A stretch of DNA of 64,000 nt from Methylovulum psychrotolerans (GTDB lineage Bacteria > Pseudomonadota > Gammaproteobacteria > Methylococcales > Methylomonadaceae): the NCBI RefSeq assembly GCF_002923755.1, contig NZ_PGFZ01000001.1, positions 512,009 through 576,008 of the forward strand, given 5' to 3'. How positions within the stretch are numbered: position 1 is the stretch's first letter; the number at the start of each line of letters is the position of its first letter. The notes below the pieces were generated by a model, which did not search any database, was not told where the DNA came from, and saw only the letters and a program-made list of their open reading frames with translations. The position numbers and the translations under genes were made by a program. This document shows positions 9,437 through 17,856 of this stretch, in pieces.

Positions 9437-9655
9437 TTAGTAACAACCACAACCACCTCCGCTTGCCGACGTGCTGGCCGCTGCCGCTTCACGGCTACCA
9501 TGGGTGTGTTCGCTTAACAGTGTTTGCATAGGCGTAGGCTCCACCGCCATAGATGCTTTAGCCAACGTACCGCGTTGCCAGGGCGCTACAGGTGCGCAAG
9601 CGCATAAGGCCAAAGCCACTATTATCACCATACCCCGCATTAGTTTACTGTCCAT
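9437..9655 (-). CDS. DUF4266-family small lipoprotein
   Basis: 72 residues from the ATG at 9655. The N-terminal signal ends in a lipobox-like LCAC. The mature part has APWQRGTLAK, HTHGSREAA and a C-terminal GGGCGCY tail, the Cys-rich end that I associate with DUF4266. As far as I recall, DUF4266, DUF3570, ApbE and TlpA genes recur together in other bacteria, and this locus has all four in a row. A role as a periplasmic or outer-membrane cysteine-bearing partner is inferred; the family has no established function known to me. Confidence 0.8.
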   Translation of the reverse strand: MDSKLMRGMVIIVALALCACAPVAPWQRGTLAKASMAVEPTPMQTLLSEHTHGSREAAAASTSASGGGCGCY

Positions 9656-9670
9656 CAACCCCTAGCCCCA

Positions 9671-10177
9671 TTAATGCTCGGCGAGCAATTTAATAACCAA
9701 CTGTTTTAGTTCTTCGGCTTCGCCCGCCTTAAAGCCCAGATGAATATGCCGGATAACACCTTTACGGTCAATCAAATAAGACGAGGGCATGGCTTGCACA
9801 GAAAATAGCGGGGCGCATAGCCCCTGGGGGTCGGCGGCAATGGTAAAATTGGCGGGATATTTGGCCAGAAAACCTTGGGCATCAGCGGGGGTTTCATCCA
9901 AGTTAACCCCAACAATCTGCAAACCTTGGCCTTTCAATTCGCTGTGCAGACTATTCAAAAACGGGAACGACTTGGCGCACGGCCCACACCAAGAAGCCCA
10001 AAAATCGACATATAACACCTGCCCCCGCCATTGCTTTAAAGACAGGGGATTATGGTCGGTAAATGCGCTGAGCTGGCAATCTGGAGAAAGGTCGCCCTGC
10101 CCGGCGGCAATAGCCTCTTGTCCAAAAAGGCTTGTGAACACTAAACAACACAGCAGGGCTTTAATGCGCTTATTCAT
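9671..10177 (-). CDS. Exported TlpA/ResA-like thioredoxin-fold protein
   Basis: 168 residues: signal peptide (cleavage about AIAAG), then a thioredoxin fold with VDFWASWCGPCAKSFPFL, the WCGPC active site, and the cis-Pro region AMPSSYLIDRKG. Such periplasmic proteins usually reduce disulfides, for example of cytochrome or copper-site cysteines. Its neighbours are Cys-containing exported proteins on both sides (DUF4266 downstream, two two-Cys secreted proteins upstream), so these are plausible clients. The spacing of 15 bases to the DUF4266 gene supports one transcript. Confidence 0.9.
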   Translation of the reverse strand: MNKRIKALLCCLVFTSLFGQEAIAAGQGDLSPDCQLSAFTDHNPLSLKQWRGQVLYVDFWASWCGPCAKSFPFLNSLHSELKGQGLQIVGVNLDETPADAQGFLAKYPANFTIAADPQGLCAPLFSVQAMPSSYLIDRKGVIRHIHLGFKAGEAEELKQLVIKLLAEH

Positions 10178-10221
10178 TTGTTATTATTTTTATTATTATT
10201 AATGGAGATACGGTTAGGCTG

Positions 10222-10668
10222 TTATTGGTTTTGCACCGTAGCGATGGTAGCGCCTGTCGCTTTGCCCGCACTATTTAAGCAGGCATAGGTCAGTGCGTAG
10301 TTTTCTGCACCTGCCCCGGCTTTATTAACCCTGACATCGTATACGCCATTGCCGCCTTTGACAATTGCCGCCGGACTGAGGGTAGTATCGGCATTTACGG
10401 CATCGGTGGTATTTTTCGCCAAAATACCTTTAATGACTTGGACACTCATCAGCGGCGAGGTGACCGAGGCTAAATTACGCACCGTCACTTTCAGATTATC
10501 CGTAACCCCGTTAGTATTGCTTGCGCAAGTAACCCGATAAAAATCTATCGCCCCGGCAGCACTGCCCAGCGCACCGTTTAAGTTAACAGCAAATGATGCG
10601 GGAGTGTACAGACAAAAGCCCAGCAACAGGCTGCTTGCCAAGGTCTTTGTTAAGATGCTTGTGTTCAT
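10222..10668 (-). CDS. Secreted protein of unknown function, paralogue 1
   Basis: 148 residues with a clear signal peptide (cleavage about ASFAV). The mature protein begins LNGALGSAAGAIDFYRVTC and has two cysteines (about residues 49 and 129) that could pair. It shares a domain pattern with the next gene: GSLGSAA, D-Y/F-Y, SVQ-I, NTTDAVN, a Y-SP segment and Y-L-Y-C near the end. The C-terminus ends KATGATIATVQ, which partly resembles the T/S-G-A-T acceptor sequence of ApbE. GAGGA precedes the ATG. No known family is recognised; a beta-sandwich fold is likely from the strand pattern. Confidence 0.75.
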   Translation of the reverse strand: MNTSILTKTLASSLLLGFCLYTPASFAVNLNGALGSAAGAIDFYRVTCASNTNGVTDNLKVTVRNLASVTSPLMSVQVIKGILAKNTTDAVNADTTLSPAAIVKGGNGVYDVRVNKAGAGAENYALTYACLNSAGKATGATIATVQNQ

Positions 10669-10693
10669 AAAATATCCTCGTGCTTAACTGGCG

Positions 10694-11131
10694 TTACTGG
10701 TTAATGAGCTGAAAAATATCAGTGCCGTTATGTTGCTGGTCACTGGTTTGGCAATGATACTGCAACGAGTAATTCGCCACCCCTGCCCCCGTTTTGTCCA
10801 CGGTCAGATAAAAAAAGCCATCCGTACCCGGTTGATAAATGCCCGGACTATAAGTGGCATTACCATTAACCGCATCAGTAGTATTGGTCGCGGTATTATC
10901 ACGGATCGCTTGGACGCTGACCTTAGGGGTGTTGGTGGATTTGTTTATGACAGCCACATAGAGATGGGCGGTAGGGCCGCTGCCATCATCGTAACAATGC
11001 ACCTGATAGTAATCGACCGCCGTGGCGGCTGAACCTAAAGAACCGGTAATGTCATGGGCATTCGCCATTTTGGCCTGCCCTAAGGCGGTAAATGCTGCCA
11101 CAGCAGCTAACAACAGCGTGGTTTTTTTCAT
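10694..11131 (-). CDS. Secreted protein of unknown function, paralogue 2
   Basis: 145 residues, signal peptide ending about MANAHD. It is clearly a tandem duplicate of the downstream gene, with matching GSLGSAATAVDYYQVHC, VSVQAIRDN, NTTDAVNGN, YSPG and YSLQYHC segments and two equivalent cysteines. It lacks the T-G-A-T tail and has extra His residues, including a His just after the predicted cleavage site. AGGAAAC gives a good ribosome site. It is probably the first gene of the tlpA-DUF4266-DUF3570-apbE transcript, with repeat copy B just upstream. Confidence 0.75.
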   Translation of the reverse strand: MKKTTLLLAAVAAFTALGQAKMANAHDITGSLGSAATAVDYYQVHCYDDGSGPTAHLYVAVINKSTNTPKVSVQAIRDNTATNTTDAVNGNATYSPGIYQPGTDGFFYLTVDKTGAGVANYSLQYHCQTSDQQHNGTDIFQLINQ

Positions 11132-11156
11132 TATGTTTCCTCGTGGGTTAAGTTAT

Positions 11157-11334
11157 ATACTCTGAACGGTCAAGTTTTCGGTTAATCCGTTCGTGGTGAG
11201 CCCTTCGACAAGCTCAGGAGAGCCCTGTCGAACCATGGGCGGATTAACCGTCCAGCCTTCGACAACCAACGGAAGTCCCTGTGGGACAAGCTCAGGCCGA
11301 ACGGTTAATCCGAAAATCTGACCGCTTAAAGTAT
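11157..11334. repeat. Long palindromic repeat element, copy B (intergenic)
   Basis: About 178 bp. It has the same outer arms as copy A (ATACTCTGAACGGTCAAG on the left, ACCGCTTAAAGTAT on the right) and the same GGATTAACCG inner arms. Additional TTCGACAAGCTCAGG-type modules inside make it about 40 bp longer. It sits between the paralogue-2 gene and the STN-HEAT gene. Confidence 0.85.
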
Positions 11335-11354
11335 AGCATCAGGTACACGGGCAT

Positions 11355-12173
11355 TTATTGGGAAGCTAAGGTTTCTAACTTACTTGCCGCCGCAGCGCGT
11401 ACCGCCTCATCACTATCATCTAGTGCTTGTTGTAATAAAGCCTGATGATTATCGGCACTATCGACCACCATCAAACGTACTGAAGCATCACTGTCCTGTA
11501 AGGCCGTCGCCAACCCATCCGCCGCTTCGGCATCATCGTATTTAGCCAAAGCGAACACCGCTTGCGCCCTGACTTCAGCAGATTGGTCGGCTAAGGCGGC
11601 CGCCACGGTTTTGCGGATAGCCGGATCATTTTTCGCCGGCTGTACGGCCAGCGTGGCAATAGCATTGGCACGGCTTTCAGGGTCATTAGCCTGTGCTTGG
11701 GTAAGCAGTTTGCCAGTATCTATCGCCGCCAACATTTGCATCATCGGGCTACTGTCTGGTTTTTGTTCAGCCACTGGCGGCAATATCTGTATACCATCAT
11801 GGCTATCGGTATCGCCATACGTCCTAACCACCCAGACTTCTTCAAGCACTTGGGCGCGTTTAGCCACAGGGCCTACCTGTCCGTAACGGAAAACCAAGTC
11901 GGCTTTCGCTTCCAGCAGACAGTCAAAAAGTTGTTTCGCATCGGCAACGTTACACGTTGCGGTCACGGAATTTTTCGGCTCATCGGCAATATGGATGACG
12001 ATGCCCGTTGTGTCGGCAATCGCCTTAAGCACCTCGGTCAGAGGCTTGTGCGCGACCGCCAGTTCAAAGTGCGGGGGCATAGCTTGGCTGACATGAAAAT
12101 TAATGGCGTTATCATTCGCCGAGACTAGCGAAGAAGCCAATAAGCCGCCACAGATTGCCAATATTTTATCCAT
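11355..12173 (-). CDS. Exported STN-domain plus HEAT-repeat protein
   Basis: 272 residues from the ATG at 12173; the in-frame extension upstream has no start support and crosses a terminator. Signal peptide ends about VSAND. Residues 35-115 look like a secretin/TonB short N-terminal domain (FELAVAHKPLTEVLKAIADTTG, then two Cys around 89 and 103). After a linker, the C-terminal 110 residues hold HEAT-type helical repeats (SAEVRAQAVFALAKYDDAEA, SDASVRLMVVD, SDEAVRAAAAS). This arrangement suggests a periplasmic protein-binding adaptor. The partner is not known; the neighbours are secreted proteins. Confidence 0.75.
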   Translation of the reverse strand: MDKILAICGGLLASSLVSANDNAINFHVSQAMPPHFELAVAHKPLTEVLKAIADTTGIVIHIADEPKNSVTATCNVADAKQLFDCLLEAKADLVFRYGQVGPVAKRAQVLEEVWVVRTYGDTDSHDGIQILPPVAEQKPDSSPMMQMLAAIDTGKLLTQAQANDPESRANAIATLAVQPAKNDPAIRKTVAAALADQSAEVRAQAVFALAKYDDAEAADGLATALQDSDASVRLMVVDSADNHQALLQQALDDSDEAVRAAAASKLETLASQ

Positions 12174-12208
12174 AAATTTATGAATACCCACCACCCTTGA
12201 AAATAAAA

Positions 12209-12234
12209 AACCACGGGCCCGAAAACCCGTGGTT
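12209..12234 (-). terminator. Rho-independent terminator
   Basis: Read on the minus strand: stem AACCACGGG / CCCGTGGTT with a short loop, followed by TTTTTATTTTC. It lies about 160 bases after the stop of the gene ending at 12392 and separates it from the STN-HEAT gene. Confidence 0.85.
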
Positions 12235-12391
12235 AAAATGTTTACACTATAGCAGTTTTTAGAAAAAAATTCGCCATTCCAGCTTGTTGACGGCGTTGCA
12301 CCCTCTGCCTGAACGAATAATTTACTGCCCGAAGGCTCGGACGACACACCGGAAAACCTAAGCTAGGGTCGGCGTGGGCTTATGCTGAGAA

Positions 12392-13312
12392 TTAATTAGT
12401 AGAAGGCCAGAATACTTTAGGTGCGCCAGTTGGTGCAGGGCCAAATGGAATTGGCAGGTTAGCATCAATATCCGCATCCGCAGGCTCGATAACTAAGTTA
12501 TAACCGGCACCGCAACCTGCTGGCAGCGGATTAGTAGTCAAATTACGCGCAATAGTCATAGTCGGCCAGTAGAATTTGCCCGCATCCATGTCCGCTTGGT
12601 TATAAGGCATCACGAATGAGTCATTGAATTTGGTGGTCATGTGGCCTATCCAAATATCGGCTCTGGCAGGATTGGCGTTATTGCCTTTGCCATTCATACA
12701 CCAGTTAGCTGTTGCCACGCGTACTTTCAGGCTGATGGCGCAAGAAGTCGGTTTAAAAGCAACCGGCCCGACTCTGAATGGCGCCAAGGAGTTAGAGCTG
12801 TTCACAGATTGATAAATAGGTGCTGAAGCATAAGGTTTTGGGCCGTTGTGGCTGGCAAAACCTCTGTTAATGACAGTACCGGCAGCGTTTGTACCAATTT
12901 TAGCAATAAAGTTAGGGAACAGGTTAGGTTGAACCAGACCCAATCCTAAGTTAGTGAAGCCCGCGCCTGCAACAGAGCCGACGATGTCATTTGACAAACC
13001 GACCGAAGGGTCAACCGTGGCAAGAACCGCACCTGTTGTAGGGTCTAATTGGGTAACAACCGCCATAGTCGGATCGGGTGAGTTTGGAAACAGTGCTGAA
13101 GCGGCAATAAGATCAAGGCGGGTAGTCGGAGTGCCTTCAGCTACGGCATTGGTAGCGCAACCGTGGCTAATATTGACCGCATTGTAAGACACCACGCCTT
13201 CTTGGACGACATCACGGATACCGGTATGTGCCGATACGCTTTGTGCAGCCATAGCAACTAAAGCCGTTGCGGATACTAGAGCCAGTTGTTTTGCCAAATC
13301 ATGTTTTTTCAT
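12392..13312 (-). CDS. Secreted protein with N-terminal His after signal peptide; CorA/MopE-like copper protein candidate
   Basis: 306 residues from the ATG at 13312, with a strong AGGAGGA ribosome site. The signal peptide is predicted to end at VSA, so the mature protein starts with His (HTGIRDVVQEG). It is followed by NISHGCATNAV, and has four further Cys and several Trp (NWCMNGKGN, ADIWIGHM, KFYWPTM). The His-first plus I-x-HGC arrangement is reminiscent of secreted copper-binding proteins, and I recall similar starts in the methanotroph CorA/MopE type. That is memory, not a search. It has its own terminator and is monocistronic. Confidence 0.7.
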   Translation of the reverse strand: MKKHDLAKQLALVSATALVAMAAQSVSAHTGIRDVVQEGVVSYNAVNISHGCATNAVAEGTPTTRLDLIAASALFPNSPDPTMAVVTQLDPTTGAVLATVDPSVGLSNDIVGSVAGAGFTNLGLGLVQPNLFPNFIAKIGTNAAGTVINRGFASHNGPKPYASAPIYQSVNSSNSLAPFRVGPVAFKPTSCAISLKVRVATANWCMNGKGNNANPARADIWIGHMTTKFNDSFVMPYNQADMDAGKFYWPTMTIARNLTTNPLPAGCGAGYNLVIEPADADIDANLPIPFGPAPTGAPKVFWPSTN

Positions 13313-13853
13313 CAAGTCCTCCTGCGGACATTTATTAGTATATTAGAAAAGCAAATAAGAAAGGCGGCGACGCATTTTTTATTCACAATTACAATAAAGC
13401 ACTATGTATGCCAACAGAAAACTGATTATCGCAAATAACATAACAAATTGAAAACAAATGATATAATAATAAAAAGCTCGCTTTCGGTGGGGTATACCCA
13501 TAAAAATAAAGTGGTAATGCGTTGGCTAAAACCCATTGATGGACAGCATAAATCTAAACTGGAAGCTGAAAAAATGTGGCATATCACACACTTTTTTGGC
13601 AACGCCCCTTATCCATACCTTGATTTACAAGCCCCAATAAAAAAAATAGGGATATGACACATAAAACTGCGTTAAATAACACAGTTTAATTAAGCGTATG
13701 GAGCCGCTTAGCAGGGCTGTCAAAATATCCGGTCAACGTCGCCCCCCAATCTGAACCCCATAAAAAAGCCGTAAACGCTGAATTCGCGTTTACGGCTTTC
13801 AATAACAGCTCAGGGGGCTTGGTTTACACCAAAACCCACGCCTGCTGGCCTAC
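13313..13853. other. Intergenic stretch without a convincing gene
   Basis: An AT-rich upstream region of the secreted-protein gene. A 69-codon open frame (13448-13657, plus, TTG start, no ribosome site) is followed directly by a hairpin at 13664-13687 (AAACTG / CAGTTT arms). I cannot support it as a gene. The secA terminator occupies 13765-13799. Confidence 0.6.
13765..13799 (-). terminator. secA Rho-independent terminator
   Basis: A perfect 14-bp stem (AAAGCCGTAAACGC with GCGTTTACGGCTTT), 7-base loop, and on the minus strand a following T run (TTTTTTATGG). It lies 55 bases after the secA stop. Confidence 0.9.
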
Positions 13854-16574
13854 TTAGCTGATCTTGCCATGGCATTGCTTATATTTTTGCCCAGACCCGC
13901 AAGGGCAAGGATCGTTACGGCCTATGCTAGGGTCAATGCCGGCCAGCAACTGCTCGCCGTTATTCTCATCCATTTCCCATTGCGCGGCGGCATCATCGCC
14001 ATCAAACATCGGGACTTGAGCATGTTCAAATTGCATGGTCTTAGGGACATACTGCATCTGCTCGTCAAGCACTTCAACATCACGGTCTTGCCTTAGCTGA
14101 ATCTTAAACAAGATAGTGACCACCTCGTGCTTAATATGTTCAAGCAGGCTGTTAAACATTTCAAAGGCTTCGCGCTTATACTCCTGTTTAGGGTCTTTTT
14201 GCGCATAACCCCTAAAATGGATGCCTTGGCGCAAATAGTCCATCGCCGCCAAATGTTCTTTCCAATTGCTGTCCAACACCTGCAACATGATGGTTTTTTC
14301 AATATGCTGCATAATATCCAAGCCAATATTCTGCGCCTTGTCCTGGTGGTTTTGTTCCAGTATTTCGACAATTTTCTTGCGCAAAGACGTTTCCTGCAAA
14401 GAATGGTCGTCATCCAGCATTTTTCGGATCGGGATCTGGACATCAAACTCTTGCTGGATGTGAGTTTCCAAGTCTTCAACCAGCCACTGTTCCGCCATGG
14501 TTTTGGGCAGGATATACTCGGAAATGGCATGGTTGACGACATCTTCGCGGATGGCGGTGATGATGTCGGAAATTTCCGTCGCCGCCATAATTTCGTTACG
14601 CTGCGCGTAAATGACCTTACGTTGGTCATTGGCAACGTCATCATAAGCCAAAATTTCTTTGCGGATATCAAAGTTACGGCCTTCGACCTTGCGCTGGGCG
14701 TTTTCAATCGAGCGCGTCACCCAAGGATGTTCAATGGCTTCGCCGTTGCCCATACCCAGTTTCTGCATCAGCCCGGCCACCCGTTCCGAGGCAAAAATAC
14801 GCATCAGATCGTCTTGCAGCGACAGATAAAAGCGGGTCGAACCCGGATCGCCCTGACGGCCTGACCGCCCGCGTAACTGGTTATCGATACGCCGCGATTC
14901 ATGACGCTCAGACCCGACCACATGCAGGCCACCGCTGGCGATGACCGCATTATGGCGCTCTTCCCAAGCCGCCCGGACGGCGGCTTTTTGCGCTTCGCTG
15001 GCCTCAGGGCCTAAGGCTTTCAATTCCGCCTCAAGATTACCCCCCAAAACAATATCGGTACCGCGCCCGGCCATATTGGTGGCGATAGTGACCGCAAAGG
15101 GTTGCCCGGCCTGCTCAATGATATGCGCTTCCCGCTCATGTTGTTTGGCGTTCAGCACTTCATGCTTAATGCCTTGCTGTATCAACAGCGACGACAGCAG
15201 TTCGGAGTTTTCGATAGACGTGGTGCCGACCAAAACAGGCTGGCCCCGGCTGACGCATTCCTTAATATCATCGGCAACCGCCCGGTATTTTTCCTCAGCG
15301 GTCAAAAAGATCACGTCGCCCAAGTCGCGGCGTATCATTGGGCGATGGGTAGGGATAACCACCACTTCCAAACCATAAATTTTATTCAGCTCGAAGGCTT
15401 CGGTGTCGGCGGTGCCGGTCATGCCCGACAGTTTTTCATACAGCCGGAAATAATTTTGGAACGTGATGGAGGCGAGCGTTTGGTTTTCATTTTGGATGGT
15501 GACACGCTCTTTCGCTTCAATCGCCTGATGCAAACCTTCCGACCAACGCCGTCCTGGCATAACTCGGCCAGTAAATTCGTCAACAATAACCACTTCGTCG
15601 TTGGCGACAATATAATCGACATCACGCTTAAACAGGATATGCGCCCGCAACGAGGCGTTCAGGTAGTGCATAAGGCGGATATTGGTGGCATCGTACAGGC
15701 TAGTACCGCCGATCATCAGGCCGTGTTCGACCATCAACTCTTCGATACGCTCATGACCTTGCTCGGTCAAATGGATTTGCCGGGTTTTTTCATCCACCGT
15801 GTAGTCGCCGTGCGGGCTGTCTTTTTCCTGTGCTTTCAGGTACGGGATAATATCGTTAGCTTTGATGTAGATTTCGGTGCTGTCTTCGGTAGGGCCGGAG
15901 ATAATCAACGGCGTTCTGGCTTCGTCAATCAGAATGGAGTCGACTTCGTCAACAATGCCGAAATACAGATCACGCTGGACTTTTTGGTCCAAGTTAAAGG
16001 CCATATTATCGCGCAGATAATCAAAACCGAATTCGTTGTTAGTCCCGTAAGTAATGTCGCAAGCATACGCTTTGCGGCGGCTTACCTGATCCATTTGCCC
16101 CAAAATCACACCCGTGGTCAAGCCCAGAAAAGCGTACAGCTTGCCCATGTTTTCGGCATCGCGCTTGGCCAGGTAATCGTTGACGGTCACAACATGGACA
16201 CCCCGCCCAGGTAAGGCGTTCAGATAGGCGGCAAGCGTAGCCATAAGGGTTTTGCCTTCGCCGGTCTTCATTTCGGCAATCCTGCCGTCGTTCAAGACCA
16301 TGCCGCCGATCAATTGCACATCAAAATGGCGCATACCGAACACCCGTTTGGAGGCTTCGCGGACGGCTGCAAACGCTTCAGGAATGAGGTTATCCAAGGT
16401 CTCGCCTGTTGCCAAACGGTCGCGGAATTCTTGGGTTTTGGCGGTGAGTTCGGTATCCGACAGCTTTTCATAGTCCGAATCTAAAGCATTGATCTTTTTG
16501 ACCAGCTTTTTCTTTTTATTTATTAGCCTGTCGTTACGGCTCCCTACAACAAGTTTAACTAGCTTACCGAGCAT
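13854..16574 (-). CDS. secA: Protein translocase ATPase SecA
   Basis: 906 residues from the ATG at 16574, where GGAAA precedes [11 protein letters not shown], the usual SecA start; an in-frame extension to 16613 is unlikely. It is the cytosolic and membrane-associated ATPase that drives preproteins through SecYEG. Visible features are Walker A ([11 protein letters not shown], about residue 103), [44 protein letters not shown], and the C-terminal zinc motif [16 protein letters not shown] that binds SecB. Full length, with its own terminator. Confidence 0.98.
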   Translation of the reverse strand: MLGKLVKLVVGSRNDRLINKKKKLVKKINALDSDYEKLSDTELTAKTQEFRDRLATGETLDNLIPEAFAAVREASKRVFGMRHFDVQLIGGMVLNDGRIAEMKTGEGKTLMATLAAYLNALPGRGVHVVTVNDYLAKRDAENMGKLYAFLGLTTGVILGQMDQVSRRKAYACDITYGTNNEFGFDYLRDNMAFNLDQKVQRDLYFGIVDEVDSILIDEARTPLIISGPTEDSTEIYIKANDIIPYLKAQEKDSPHGDYTVDEKTRQIHLTEQGHERIEELMVEHGLMIGGTSLYDATNIRLMHYLNASLRAHILFKRDVDYIVANDEVVIVDEFTGRVMPGRRWSEGLHQAIEAKERVTIQNENQTLASITFQNYFRLYEKLSGMTGTADTEAFELNKIYGLEVVVIPTHRPMIRRDLGDVIFLTAEEKYRAVADDIKECVSRGQPVLVGTTSIENSELLSSLLIQQGIKHEVLNAKQHEREAHIIEQAGQPFAVTIATNMAGRGTDIVLGGNLEAELKALGPEASEAQKAAVRAAWEERHNAVIASGGLHVVGSERHESRRIDNQLRGRSGRQGDPGSTRFYLSLQDDLMRIFASERVAGLMQKLGMGNGEAIEHPWVTRSIENAQRKVEGRNFDIRKEILAYDDVANDQRKVIYAQRNEIMAATEISDIITAIREDVVNHAISEYILPKTMAEQWLVEDLETHIQQEFDVQIPIRKMLDDDHSLQETSLRKKIVEILEQNHQDKAQNIGLDIMQHIEKTIMLQVLDSNWKEHLAAMDYLRQGIHFRGYAQKDPKQEYKREAFEMFNSLLEHIKHEVVTILFKIQLRQDRDVEVLDEQMQYVPKTMQFEHAQVPMFDGDDAAAQWEMDENNGEQLLAGIDPSIGRNDPCPCGSGQKYKQCHGKIS

Positions 16575-16905
16575 GTGTTTTTCCGGTGTGAAAGTGGTAA
16601 ATGGTTCAATCAAAGCCCCCGATTATATACCCTCTAGCGTATTAGTTACAGCGAAAACGCCCGATTGTTATATTCATCAGATGCTTGTGCTTGGGTCAAA
16701 TAACGGTATTTATGGACGATAAGCCGCTAACTGTAGGAAATTGGCTTATAATTGGCTAGGCGGGCCGCGTTTTCGGCAGAGCCCAAACCCCTAACCGCCT
16801 GAAGAAAACCCATCTGGATGATGGCAATAACAATTATAAAATCGTCCCGCTGTCCATTGCGGGGCGCACCGTCCACCCTAACGGATATTTTTCCAGAGAC
16901 GCACC
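16575..16905. promoter_or_regulatory. Divergent intergenic region between secA and the DUF502 gene
   Basis: 331 bases with no supported gene. A TTATAAT at 16744-16750 could be a -10 for the plus-strand gene, but no good -35 lies at the usual distance. The secA side has only the GGAAA ribosome site to point to. I did not recognise a structured RNA such as a SecM-type arrest leader. Confidence 0.35.
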
Positions 16906-17496
16906 ATGCAAAACTACACCAAAACCCTGTTAAACTATTTTTTAATCGGCATCTTGGCGATCATCCCTATCGTGGTGATTTTACAGATCATCATTTTTAT
17001 CGAAAAAATAGTCTCCGACTTATTTAGCATCGTTTATGATTACGCCGACAGCTATGTCTACACCGCGTTGTTTTTCGTCGTCAGCTTTACCATTGTGGTA
17101 TCCATCGGGCAAAAAATCGTCAAAAAAGGCCGTCCTTGGGTCATCACCATTTTTGACCGGATTATTGCCAAAATCCCGTTCCTGAACACGGTCTACCGGG
17201 TCATCGGCAAACTCATCAATATGTTTTCCTCGCACGACCAGACGGTCGGCAAAGAAGTGGTGTATGTCGAATATCCTAGCCCCGGCATTTGGGTGCCCGC
17301 CTATGTCACTAACCACCATGAAGACAGATATGTGCTGTTTATCCCCACTTCACCGAACCCCACGTCAGGATTTACTGTTATTGTCCACCAAGCAAAAATC
17401 ATCAAATCGGCGATGAATATTGAAGAAGCCACCAGCTTTATTGTCAGTGTCGGTGTCGATTACAATAAGTCGGCAGAAATGACGCAACTGCCGTAA
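16906..17496 (+). CDS. DUF502 family inner-membrane protein
   Basis: 196 residues. Two strong membrane helices (about 8-29 and 48-66) are followed by IGQKIVKKGRP, KIPFLNTVYRVIGKLINMF and a soluble C-terminal part with VEYPSPGIWVPAYVTN and FIPTSPNPTSGF, the characteristic DUF502 pattern. The function of the family is not established. Spacing of 45 bases to the following lipoprotein gene suggests co-transcription up to the terminator at 17762. Confidence 0.9.
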   Translation: MQNYTKTLLNYFLIGILAIIPIVVILQIIIFIEKIVSDLFSIVYDYADSYVYTALFFVVSFTIVVSIGQKIVKKGRPWVITIFDRIIAKIPFLNTVYRVIGKLINMFSSHDQTVGKEVVYVEYPSPGIWVPAYVTNHHEDRYVLFIPTSPNPTSGFTVIVHQAKIIKSAMNIEEATSFIVSVGVDYNKSAEMTQLP

Positions 17497-17541
17497 GCGT
17501 TAACGCTTACCGCATGATTTTTTTACAGACCGGAGCAGACC

Positions 17542-17748
17542 ATGAACCTCATCCTTAAAATACTCTTCTTACTCGCCGTATTCAGTATCGCGGGCTGTGA
17601 TCTTATCGAAGATGATGACCTGCCCCCATTGAAGAAAGCCGTCAAAGGCGACCATGTAGAAAACCTCACGAAGGCCAGAATGGTCGAGCAAGCCCTGGAA
17701 GCGGGAGCGGTAAGACAGCGGGAGGCTATCAGCCAGCAAAACCAATAA
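17542..17748 (+). CDS. Small lipoprotein
   Basis: 68 residues with a lipobox SIAGC (Cys at residue 19) and an Asp/Glu-rich start of the mature part (DLIEDDDLPP), so probably sorted to the outer membrane. The remaining 45 residues are helical and Glu/Gln/Lys-rich. A short exported protein of this type is reminiscent of small helical envelope lipoproteins, but no family is recognised. Confidence 0.75.
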   Translation: MNLILKILFLLAVFSIAGCDLIEDDDLPPLKKAVKGDHVENLTKARMVEQALEAGAVRQREAISQQNQ

Positions 17749-17761
17749 GCCTCCACATAAA

Positions 17762-17795
17762 AAAACCCTCATATAGTTGGCTATATGAGGGTTTT
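17762..17795. terminator. Bidirectional terminator between the lipoprotein gene and fbp
   Basis: A perfect 15-bp stem AAAACCCTCATATAG / CTATATGAGGGTTTT with loop TTGG. T runs lie on both strands (AGCTTTTTTTG on plus, GTTTTTTTAT on minus), serving the convergent genes. Confidence 0.9.
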
Positions 17796-17856
17796 AGCTT
17801 TTTTTGCCTAAGCTAGGCCAGGAACGCCGTCAAAATAACGGCTTGCTTGAAATCTG

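Noticed and set aside
13448-13657. 69-codon plus-strand frame followed by a hairpin
   Set aside because: TTG start, no ribosome site, no family resemblance; the hairpin alone is not enough.
15102-16214. 370-codon plus-strand frame opposite secA
   Set aside because: Shadow of the secA codons; no start signal and no family.
16575-16905. Possible SecM-like leader or structured RNA upstream of secA
   Set aside because: No arrest peptide or stable conserved-looking fold is visible on the secA side.
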